23,188 nucleotides of DNA from Thermotogae bacterium (GTDB lineage: Bacteria > Thermotogota > Thermotogae > UBA12178), in assembly GCA_003641795.1 (NCBI GenBank), contig QNAP01000003.1, forward strand, positions 1-23,188. Reading direction: 5' to 3'. Positions 1 through 5,889 of the stretch are shown here, piece after piece (within the stretch, counting starts at the first letter, position 1; each line of letters begins with the position of its first letter). Both the position numbers and the translations under genes were made by a program. Below the pieces are notes generated by a model. The model saw nothing but the letters and a program-made list of their open reading frames with translations, did no database searches and was not told where the DNA came from.

Positions 1-26
1 CCTCGCTCACACTCACAAACGGGCAC
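1..26 (+). repeat. Terminal fragment of a third repeat copy
   Basis: Bases 1-26 match the last 26 bases of the window at 23 of 26 positions, in the same orientation. They therefore look like the end of another repeat copy whose body lies to the left of the window. With the copy starting at 85 in the opposite orientation, it makes a head-to-head pair around the 58-base centre at 27-84. Confidence 0.65.
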
Positions 27-103
27 TGCCATGAAGATTCAACATCCTGTTTCAGCTTCATGCTCGCTACATCCGTGTAGCTCGGTGCCCGTTTGTACGA
101 GTG
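10..103. repeat. Compact inverted repeat predicted to fold as a three-way junction
   Basis: The outer stem is perfect over 11 bp: CAAACGGGCAC at 16-26 pairs with GTGCCCGTTTG at 85-95. It extends past a two-base bulge through CACTC (10-14) with GAGTG (99-103). Inside are two hairpins: ATGAAG (31-36) with CTTCAT (56-61), and GCTACA (66-71) with TGTAGC (76-81). The second closes a TCCG loop, which fits the UNCG class of stable RNA tetraloops. Only 3 to 4 bases separate the stems at the junction. The fold could form in RNA or as a DNA cruciform; which of these matters is not visible. Confidence 0.7.
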
Positions 104-342
104 CTCGCTTCGGCGCTTCGCAAGACAAGCTTTCTTGCAATGTGAAAACCTCCGTCTCTTCACATGAATCGCTTAACAGCATCCCTCACGAGTACCGAGT
201 GAGCATCCATACAAAACGACCTCGAAGCCGCACGGATGTGGCTGAGAGCGAAGCTGAAGCACGACGCTGAATCTTCGCGTGGGTCGTTTTGAGGATGTGA
301 ACGAGGGAAAAAGCGAGTGCCAGCTGTGTGAGCGTGGGGGGG
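85..342 (-). repeat. Left copy of a dispersed repeat, with an internal insertion
   Basis: Read on the minus strand from 342, this copy begins with a C-run followed by ACGCTCACACAGC, then CACTCGCTTTTT, then AACGACCCACGCGA, and ends with the arm CAAACGGGCAC at 95-85. The same blocks in the same order occur at 23046-23188 on the plus strand. By eye the first 70 bases match at about nine positions in ten. Relative to the right copy, the left one carries roughly 115 extra bases around 159-272, themselves made of hairpins (CTCAC 185-189 with GTGAG 199-203; AAAACGACC 213-221 with GGTCGTTTT 282-290). It lies downstream of the last gene of the minus-strand operon. Confidence 0.75.
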
Positions 343-427
343 CATCACCGTTATGTGGTTAGGTAAGTTCGAACCGTTATCTTATTCGCTCCCAGGTGGT
401 AAATATCTGTGTGTCGTGTGCCAAAAT

Positions 428-1375
428 TCAGTCAAAGAGTTCGGCAAATGGAAAGAGACCAAAGGTTCCACCTGTGTGAATGAAGAGTATACGCGACGTG
501 CGAGGAGCACTCTCTACCATACCTCTGAAGGCCTTGGCGGTATACACCGGATCGAGCACGAGAGCGCCTACGCGTGCCGCTTCTTTTATAATCCTCAGAT
601 CTTCATGAGACGGGACCGCGTAGTCAGGCCCTGAAAATTCGTCCAAAATCGTGAGGCGCTCCAGCACACCGGGAACGTTAAATCCCGAGCTCTTCAACTT
701 TGCCAGAATCGCTCTTGCCCGGTCGAAGAAGAACTCTTTGGATCGCTTGGTGACATTTATTCCCACAACTTGAATGTTATAGCTTTTCAAGCTGAGACCC
801 AGAGCAATACCGAGAGCGGTACCCACAGATCCCACTGCACAGTAGATCTGGGTGATCTCGTCGAGGTTCATTTGCCCCTCCAGTTCGTCGATCAACCTAA
901 CATAACCCATTATTCCAAGCTCGTTGGTTCCACCTTCTGGGATCGTGTAAACTCGTTCGCCTCGGGCTTCTCGTCTTTCTTTTTCACGCGCGTAAACTTC
1001 CTCGACGTGCTCGTACTCTTCATTCGAAACTTCGATAACTTCGGCTCCAAGTATCTCGTCCAAGAGCCGATTCCCTTGCAAAACATCTCCTACCGTTTTC
1101 CGTAAGAAAAGAACAGGATGAAGGCCTAAACGCTTGGCTACGTATGCTGTAGCTCTGGCATGGTTGGATTGGACACCTCCACAGGTGAAAACGGTAGTAG
1201 CCTTCACGGCAAGTGCTTGACCCATGAGATACTCGAGCTTGCGTATCTTGTTTCCGCTTCCCACGAACTCCGTTAAATCGTCACGTTTGATGAATATCTC
1301 CACTCCGTAATGTGCCGAGAGACGCTTGTTGTATTCCACAGGCGTTGGTAAACGCGCCAGGTTCACTCGTTTCAT
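428..1375 (-). CDS. PLP-dependent D-cysteine desulfhydrase / ACC deaminase family protein
   Basis: This is a 315-residue fold-type II PLP enzyme. GSGNKIRKLEYL near residues 39-50 contains the lysine expected to bind PLP (Lys43). The GGVQSNHAR motif follows, and LDPVYTAKA places the conserved tyrosine at 278. In true ACC deaminases that tyrosine is followed by Glu, and a Leu precedes the C-terminal Gly-Gly. Here both positions are Thr (279 and 301), which fits D-cysteine desulfhydrase, releasing pyruvate, sulfide and ammonia. ACC deaminase activity is therefore unlikely, though the exact substrate is not proven. The gene starts at ATG 1375, three bases after the cheB stop, with a GGAGGG site overlapping the end of cheB. 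It is the last gene of the minus-strand operon. The family's usual length is about 300-340 residues, so the gene looks intact. Confidence 0.88.
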   Translation of the reverse strand: MKRVNLARLPTPVEYNKRLSAHYGVEIFIKRDDLTEFVGSGNKIRKLEYLMGQALAVKATTVFTCGGVQSNHARATAYVAKRLGLHPVLFLRKTVGDVLQGNRLLDEILGAEVIEVSNEEYEHVEEVYAREKERREARGERVYTIPEGGTNELGIMGYVRLIDELEGQMNLDEITQIYCAVGSVGTALGIALGLSLKSYNIQVVGINVTKRSKEFFFDRARAILAKLKSSGFNVPGVLERLTILDEFSGPDYAVPSHEDLRIIKEAARVGALVLDPVYTAKAFRGMVESAPRTSRILFIHTGGTFGLFPFAELFD

Positions 1376-1378
1376 CCC

Positions 1379-2434
1379 TTAACCCTCCACCAGTTCCACG
1401 AGTTTATCCGCAATCTCATACACCGGAAGCACATAATCCGCGTAGCCTTCCTCCACAACAGACTTCGGCATTCCATAAACAATACAAGTCTCCTTGGATT
1501 CTGCGATCACTCTTCCGCCGTAGTGCTTTATTTTGAAGACTCCCAGCGTTCCGTCTTTGCCCATTCCTGTCAGCACAACGCCTATAGAGTTAGCACCAAA
1601 TATTTCTGCCATCTTGTCGAAGGTGTAATCCGCCGCGGGGCGAACATTGTTGATCTTTTCGGCTTTGTCGAGATAAACCTTCATCTCATTTCCTTCGGCT
1701 CTGATACCCATATGGTAGTCTCCTGGAGCCACGTAAACAACACCGGATTTTACCATATCACCATCTCCGGCTTCGACAACCGTTACTTGGGAATCCCTAT
1801 CGAGCCGCATGGCCAAAGATTTCGTGAAGGTGGGTGGCATGTGTTGCACGAGGAAGACGGGAGCTGGGAAATTGGCAGGGAGTGCGGGTATGATGTATTG
1901 AAGTGATCTTGGACCACCCGTGGAAGACGCTATACCCACGGCCTTTTTCATCAAACCCAAGCTGGGTAGTTTCAAAGACTTTCTGGACGGAGCTAATTTT
2001 GGCCTGTACCTGAGCTTGTTCACGTCCACCTGTGCCGCATTCCTGATCTTCTCTACCAATTCGTCAGCCACTGTCCGGAAGTTTCCTGAGATGGAACCGC
2101 CCGGTTTGGTTACGAAATCCACCGCACCTATCTCCAACGCCTCGGTGGTGATGGCTGCCCCTTCTTCTGTAAGACTACTCACCATGATAACCGGCGTTGG
2201 CTTTTCCTCTATGATTCGTTTTAGTGCTTCTATGCCGCTCATTTTTGGCATCTCTATGTCAAGAGTTATCACGTCGGGATTTAACTCCTTGCATTTTTCG
2301 ATCGCTTCCAATCCGTTGCTGGCTACCCCTACCACTTCCATGTCGGGCTGTGAGTTGACGATATCGCGCAAGATGAGCTTCATCAATGCGGAATCATCTG
2401 TTACGAGGACGCGAATCTTTTTTCCTGGCAACAT
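1379..2434 (-). CDS. cheB: Chemotaxis response regulator protein-glutamate methylesterase CheB
   Basis: CheB removes methyl groups from chemoreceptor glutamates and deamidates glutamines when phosphorylated by CheA. The 351-residue protein has an N-terminal receiver domain (about 1-125) with acidic pair Asp13-Asp14, phosphoacceptor Asp59 in TLDIEMP and Lys110. A linker follows, then the methylesterase domain from about 163. The catalytic triad is complete: Ser171 in SSTGG, His198 in VQHMPP and Asp294 in TGMGKDG. The start is ATG 2434, inside the preceding lipid kinase gene, and is fixed by a strong GGGGAGGT site five bases upstream, giving a 41-bp overlap. No cheR, cheA or receptor gene is in the window; the other adaptation genes, cheC and cheD, are in the plus-strand operon. 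Confidence 0.97.
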   Translation of the reverse strand: MLPGKKIRVLVTDDSALMKLILRDIVNSQPDMEVVGVASNGLEAIEKCKELNPDVITLDIEMPKMSGIEALKRIIEEKPTPVIMVSSLTEEGAAITTEALEIGAVDFVTKPGGSISGNFRTVADELVEKIRNAAQVDVNKLRYRPKLAPSRKSLKLPSLGLMKKAVGIASSTGGPRSLQYIIPALPANFPAPVFLVQHMPPTFTKSLAMRLDRDSQVTVVEAGDGDMVKSGVVYVAPGDYHMGIRAEGNEMKVYLDKAEKINNVRPAADYTFDKMAEIFGANSIGVVLTGMGKDGTLGVFKIKHYGGRVIAESKETCIVYGMPKSVVEEGYADYVLPVYEIADKLVELVEG

Positions 2435-2867
2435 TCTCTACCTCCCCGAATATTCCAAGGGTAACAGAAAAAGCCACGAACGCCAATGCCACTGCAGCAC
2501 CCACTTGAGGTCTCCAACCAAAAAGATGCCGTCCCAAAACCACGGCTCCCACCGAAACGGCAAAGACAGAACTGATCAACACCATACCTGCTGCGGCGTC
2601 CTTGACGTGCTTCACGTGTTCATCGTGGTTCGGATGTATTACGTTCATCATCTCTTCAACCACGGTGTTCAAAGCTTCACCGAGCAGAACGAAGAAGACA
2701 GCGAAGACCAGCCAAAGTACCTCTACAGGTGAGAAATCTATGAAAAAGCTCAAAACCAGAACGACCGTGCCAAAAGCAAGCTGAATGCGGAAATTGCGCT
2801 GATGAGCTACCACAAACTTCAGCCCGTCAACAGCGAACTTCAAACTTTGCCAGAAGCTACGTCTCAC
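2394..2867 (-). CDS. dgkA: DgkA-type diacylglycerol / undecaprenol kinase
   Basis: This is a 157-residue integral membrane kinase of the prokaryotic DgkA family, which phosphorylates diacylglycerol or undecaprenol in the cytoplasmic membrane. Family signatures are visible: EALNTVVEEMMN near 64-75, HVKHVKDAAAGMVLISS near 84-100, and an amphipathic N-terminus. Three hydrophobic segments lie at roughly 30-44, 50-68 and 92-112. A fourth, at about 120-142, is followed by a basic tail, making the protein some 25-30 residues longer than typical members. It starts at GTG 2867, overlapping the stop of the oxidoreductase gamma gene as GTGA, and its 3' end overlaps cheB by 41 bp. In Gram-positive relatives this family usually acts on undecaprenol; the substrate here cannot be told from sequence. 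Confidence 0.9.
   Translation of the reverse strand: MRRSFWQSLKFAVDGLKFVVAHQRNFRIQLAFGTVVLVLSFFIDFSPVEVLWLVFAVFFVLLGEALNTVVEEMMNVIHPNHDEHVKHVKDAAAGMVLISSVFAVSVGAVVLGRHLFGWRPQVGAAVALAFVAFSVTLGIFGEVENVARKKDSRPRNR
2440..2447 (-). promoter_or_regulatory. Strong ribosome binding site for cheB inside dgkA
   Basis: On the minus strand GGGGAGGT lies five bases before the cheB ATG at 2434. It sits inside the coding sequence of the lipid kinase, and it decides the cheB start and hence the 41-bp overlap between the two genes. Confidence 0.8.
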
Positions 2868-3478
2868 TCGAAACCACGGCCGAGGAAGCCGTATCTTTCT
2901 TCCCTTCTAAGCCTGTACGTCTTCTCCACAGCTTTGTAGCCTTCTTCAACAGCTTTTTTATTCGCTTCGACGTATTGACCAGGGATGTTCTTTTCGATAG
3001 CTTCTAGGAGAAACTCCTTACGCACGATCCCCGTCGATTTTACAAGAGCACCCAATCCAACCATGTTAGCGTAACGCGCATCTCCTACTTTTTCGTGGGC
3101 AATTTTGGTCATCGGCACCGAGACGATCTTCTTGGTGATGTGGTTCACCGTCCTTGGCACGCGGGTTACCTGGTCAGAGTCGATCAAAAGAACACCGTTT
3201 TTGGCCAAACGCTGAAGAAAGATGCTCACCACCGATCCGTGCATACAGTAGAGAACGTCAAAGAGTTCTGCCACGGGATAATCGATGGGCCGGTTACAGT
3301 AAAGCACGTCCGCGTAGCTCGTCCCACCCCTCACTTGAGCCCCAAAAGACTGAGACTGTGCAACCCAGTAACCTTGTTTCATGAGCGCCTCTGCGAGTAT
3401 CCGAGCGGCTAAGATGTTCCCCTGGCCTCCCAAGCCGGCGATCCGTACTGCTTGCGGTATCGGTATCTCCAACCTCAC
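2864..3478 (-). CDS. 2-oxoacid:acceptor oxidoreductase, gamma subunit
   Basis: This is a 204-residue protein of the pyruvate/ketoisovalerate oxidoreductase gamma family. It begins with the typical strand-glycine loop GLGGQG (15-20), followed by SQSFGAQVRGG near 42-52, which is characteristic of KorC/KorG-like subunits. In these complexes, 2-oxoglutarate or branched-chain 2-oxoacids are oxidatively decarboxylated to acyl-CoA with electrons passed to ferredoxin. The gene follows the beta subunit after a 56-base gap and starts at GTG 3478 with upstream purine-rich sequence GTGAGGGCAG. It overlaps dgkA by four bases. The alpha subunit and the ferredoxin-like delta subunit are not encoded nearby. 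Confidence 0.9.
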   Translation of the reverse strand: MRLEIPIPQAVRIAGLGGQGNILAARILAEALMKQGYWVAQSQSFGAQVRGGTSYADVLYCNRPIDYPVAELFDVLYCMHGSVVSIFLQRLAKNGVLLIDSDQVTRVPRTVNHITKKIVSVPMTKIAHEKVGDARYANMVGLGALVKSTGIVRKEFLLEAIEKNIPGQYVEANKKAVEEGYKAVEKTYRLRREERYGFLGRGFE

Positions 3479-3534
3479 CTGCCCTCACTCCCTAAAAATC
3501 CTTACTCTCGATCCCCTACCGATTTTAACATTCC

Positions 3535-4353
3535 TCACTCAGCTCTCAACGATTTTTGCAGCTTCCGATACGTCTCAAAGTATTCGGGTTTCTCTTCTTT
3601 TCGAAACTCACCTATGATGATCTTACCTTCGAGCTCTTCTTGTGGCATCGTTTGGGCCTTTTTTAGCAGCACGCTGTTTTTCTTGAAATACTCCAACATC
3701 TGAGGAGCGTTGGGCATTCCATTATATCGTCCAAAGTATGTGTGACAGTTGGAAATGACGTCTACCACAGAGAGTCCTTTGTGCTCTATCGCAGATTTTA
3801 CATACTCCACTGTCATCTCGTAGTGGAAGACCGTGCTCCGAGCCACGTAAGTAGCTCCGGATGATAAAGCGAGGTCGACCACGTCGAATGGTTTCTCGAG
3901 GTTCCCATAGGGGGCGCTGGATGCCCTGTATCCCATGGGAGTTGTGGGAGCCACTTGTCCCCCGGTCATGCCGTAAATGGCGTTGTTGAAGACAATCACT
4001 GTTAGATCGAGGTTCCGCCGGCAGGCGTGTATGAAATGGTTACCTCCGATCGCGAGCATGTCGCCATCTCCGCCCATAACCACGACGTTCAAATCTGGAC
4101 GTGCTAACTTTACTCCAGTGGCGAAGGCTAAGGCTCTACCGTGGAGGGTATGCAGGGTGTTGAAATCGAGGTAACCTGTTACCCTTGACGAACATCCAAT
4201 ACCGGAGACCACCGCCACGTGCGATTTTTCCAGTCCCAGCCTGTCTACCGCTTCTACAAATGCTTTCATGATTATTCCATTGCCACAGCCCGGACACCAG
4301 ACAGTTGGGACACGATCGATCCTGAGATAGCCCAGCAGTTTTTCTTTTTTCAA
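3535..4353 (-). CDS. 2-oxoacid:ferredoxin oxidoreductase, beta subunit (thiamine-diphosphate binding)
   Basis: The beta subunit of a 2-oxoacid:ferredoxin oxidoreductase carries thiamine diphosphate and a [4Fe-4S] cluster. In this 272-residue protein CPGCG (Cys20, Cys23), Cys54 in SGIGCSS and a Cys in SNCHTYFG near 203 match the four cluster ligands. MGGDGDMLAIGGNH near 93-106 and the Asn-Asn-Ala segment after it form the TPP/Mg site. Sequence pattern is nearest to KorB (2-oxoglutarate) or generic 2-oxoacid enzymes rather than pyruvate-specific PorB; substrate remains open. The start is TTG 4353, eight bases after AGGGGG, and three bases after the dCMP deaminase stop. It pairs with the downstream gamma gene, but no alpha subunit is in the window. 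Confidence 0.92.
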   Translation of the reverse strand: MKKEKLLGYLRIDRVPTVWCPGCGNGIIMKAFVEAVDRLGLEKSHVAVVSGIGCSSRVTGYLDFNTLHTLHGRALAFATGVKLARPDLNVVVMGGDGDMLAIGGNHFIHACRRNLDLTVIVFNNAIYGMTGGQVAPTTPMGYRASSAPYGNLEKPFDVVDLALSSGATYVARSTVFHYEMTVEYVKSAIEHKGLSVVDVISNCHTYFGRYNGMPNAPQMLEYFKKNSVLLKKAQTMPQEELEGKIIIGEFRKEEKPEYFETYRKLQKSLRAE

Positions 4354-4356
4354 GTT

Positions 4357-4863
4357 TTATGCCCCCTCCCATTTGTGTTGTTCGACTTTCACTTTCGTCA
4401 TCCGGAAGAGAAAATCGGTCAATGGATCGGGGTAGTCCTCGCTGTAAACAACCCTTACAATCCCCGCGTTTATAATCAATCGAGCACATACGGAGCACGG
4501 TTTGTGCGTCACGTAGATTGTCCCACCCTCCGTCGCAATTCCAAACCTCGCTGCCTGCGTTATAGCGTTCTGTTCAGCGTGAAGTGCGTAACACACCTCC
4601 TGACGTTCTCCACTCTTGATTCCAAGATCGTCCCTGATGCAACCGATTTCATCACAGTGAGGAAATGTGGAGGGAGGTTGATTATAACCAGTGGCGATGA
4701 TTCGGTTGGACTTGACGATGAGCGCGCCTACCTTTCTATGGAAACACGTGGAACGATCTCTTACAAGGTAAGCGATCCTCATGAAGTAGTCGTCCCAACT
4801 CTCTCGTTGATCAGCCTTCGGTTCCCAATGTAAATTTGTAAGATATTCACCGAGCTTGTCCAT
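4357..4863 (-). CDS. Deoxycytidylate (dCMP) deaminase
   Basis: This zinc enzyme converts dCMP to dUMP, supplying substrate for thymidylate synthesis. The 168-residue protein has the cytidine/dCMP deaminase signature HAEQN (His95, Glu97) and PCSVC (Cys123, Cys126), giving one His and two Cys zinc ligands plus the catalytic Glu. GYNQPP near 60-64 and an inserted segment with Cys70, Cys75 and Cys91 are typical of the dCMP deaminase/ComEB branch. I chose ATG 4863; a TTG two codons upstream at 4869 is also possible, and neither has a strong ribosome binding site. The gene follows the transporter after about 60 bases and precedes the oxidoreductase beta gene by three bases. Confidence 0.93.
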   Translation of the reverse strand: MDKLGEYLTNLHWEPKADQRESWDDYFMRIAYLVRDRSTCFHRKVGALIVKSNRIIATGYNQPPSTFPHCDEIGCIRDDLGIKSGERQEVCYALHAEQNAITQAARFGIATEGGTIYVTHKPCSVCARLIINAGIVRVVYSEDYPDPLTDFLFRMTKVKVEQHKWEGA

Positions 4864-4926
4864 ACCCAATAAATTTTAACATCTCTTGAGGCATCTTAGC
4901 CATCCTTCTTTTTGATTTTTTCGAAC

Positions 4927-5763
4927 TCACTCGCTTCCCAAATGACTGTAGTTGAGTATTAGGGCGAGCGTTATCATCACACTGCCGAGTATCGAAAAGA
5001 CAGTGGGCCTTTCTCCAAGTAGCAGAGCTGCGGATACCATGGAGATGGCGGGTTTTGCAAAGAAAACGGTGGAGGCTTTGACTATACCTACGATTTCGGA
5101 CGCTTTGAAAAACGTAACGTAAGCAATCCCTGTGGTGCCAAGGCTGAGGTAAATCAACCTGAAAAAATCGCTCGGCCACAGGATCGTGGCCATTTCAACT
5201 TTTGAAAACAGGAGAACGGGGAGGTAAAAAACAATGGATAGGAAAGACGAATACGCTGTAGCCGTGAGTGAGCCCAGACGCTTAGAATAAGGCTTGAGCA
5301 AAATCGTGTAGAATGCGAAGGTGAAGGCAGCAACGATTCCAAAAAGGAAGGGAAGCCCTCCGCTCAACTTGCCAAATCCCAGCGTTAGCACACCTAAAAC
5401 TCCGATGAGTACCGAAGCAATCTTTCTTGGAGTTAGCTTTTCCTTGAGCAAAAATGGGGCGAGTAACGTGACAAAAACAGGATTGCACGCTACAAGCGTA
5501 GCTGCTTCACTGGCAGAACCAAGCGATACAGCTATCTGTAAGATTCCCATGGAAACAACGCTGTTGACGGCACCAATGAGAGCGAGTTTCCACAGGATCG
5601 AAGCGGGAGGCCGAGCACGTGAAAAAGCCAACAAAAACGCTCCACCGATCAGAAATCGAAGGAAGGTCAAAAGGAGAGGATCTAACCGTTCCATAAGAGG
5701 TTTGCTGACAACTTCCATCGTCGAGAAGAAGAAGGCCGTGATTCCAAGCAATATGAGTATCAT
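4927..5763 (-). CDS. EamA/DMT-family membrane transporter
   Basis: This is a 278-residue, highly hydrophobic protein with about ten predicted membrane segments arranged as two EamA repeats (roughly 1-130 and 140-275). Conserved features include PLLLTFLRFLIGG in the first half, LLAPFLLKEKLTPRKIASVLIG around 105-127, and the matching ALLLGERPT near 247-255 in the second half. The drug/metabolite transporter superfamily exports metabolites such as amino acids or takes up small molecules; the substrate cannot be named. It is the first gene of the minus-strand operon. Its ATG at 5763 is preceded by GGAG seven to eight bases upstream, and it diverges from rtcB across a 126-base region. Confidence 0.9.
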   Translation of the reverse strand: MILILLGITAFFFSTMEVVSKPLMERLDPLLLTFLRFLIGGAFLLAFSRARPPASILWKLALIGAVNSVVSMGILQIAVSLGSASEAATLVACNPVFVTLLAPFLLKEKLTPRKIASVLIGVLGVLTLGFGKLSGGLPFLFGIVAAFTFAFYTILLKPYSKRLGSLTATAYSSFLSIVFYLPVLLFSKVEMATILWPSDFFRLIYLSLGTTGIAYVTFFKASEIVGIVKASTVFFAKPAISMVSAALLLGERPTVFSILGSVMITLALILNYSHLGSE

Positions 5764-5889
5764 CTTTTAATCTCCTAAGTGGAATCGCACCTACAGCTAA
5801 CTCTTAAACACCACGAAGCTGCCGCCACTTTAGTATTATAGTATAAGATGGATCATCAGATACGTTTTTGACTGAAGGGAGGTGATCCC
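5764..5889. promoter_or_regulatory. Divergent promoter region between the transporter operon and rtcB
   Basis: These 126 bases separate the two long divergent gene sets, so promoters for both directions are expected here. The AT-rich core at about 5829-5850 contains a consensus TATAAT on the minus strand (5840-5835) and overlapping TATAGT/TATAAG hexamers on the plus strand. No convincing TTGACA lies at the right distance for either strand, so exact promoters are not assigned. No operator-like palindrome was seen. Confidence 0.45.
5878..5886 (+). promoter_or_regulatory. Near-perfect ribosome binding site of rtcB
   Basis: GGAGGTGAT is complementary to the 3' end of 16S rRNA along its whole length and ends three bases before the rtcB ATG at 5890. 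The same nine-base sequence precedes the TPR gene at 7313-7321, which shows the site class used by this genome. Confidence 0.8.

Larger units (their letters stand above)
1..427. other. Non-coding, hairpin-rich region downstream of the minus-strand operon
   Basis: No reading frame here looks like a real protein; the translations are low-complexity, rich in Ser, Arg and His, and lack plausible ribosome binding sites. The stretch is instead dominated by inverted repeats: a three-way junction at 10-103, then hairpins at 120-138, 140-165, 185-203 and a longer arm pair at about 205-296. Most of it belongs to a repeat family that recurs inverted at the right end of the window. Bases 343-427 lie between the repeat and the stop codon of the PLP enzyme gene and show no clear terminator hairpin with a T-run. 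Confidence 0.75.

Noticed and set aside
31..270. Plus-strand open frame of 79 codons in the left non-coding region
   Set aside because: It has no ribosome binding site, its translation is low-complexity, and it runs straight through several inverted repeats of the repeat family.
1..342. Possible CRISPR array
   Set aside because: Repeats are few, unequal in spacing, inverted to one another and internally structured; there are no regular spacers and no cas genes.
365..380. GTTCGAAC resembling a tRNA T-loop
   Set aside because: No acceptor, D-arm or anticodon-arm pairing can be built around it on either strand.
1920..2732. Long plus-strand open frame of 270 codons opposite cheB and dgkA
   Set aside because: It is antisense to two clear genes, has no domain pattern and no ribosome site.
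5805..5828. Possible FliA (sigma-28) promoter, TAAA followed by GCCGCCAC
   Set aside because: The spacing is 12 rather than about 15 bases and the -10 element does not match GCCGATAA.
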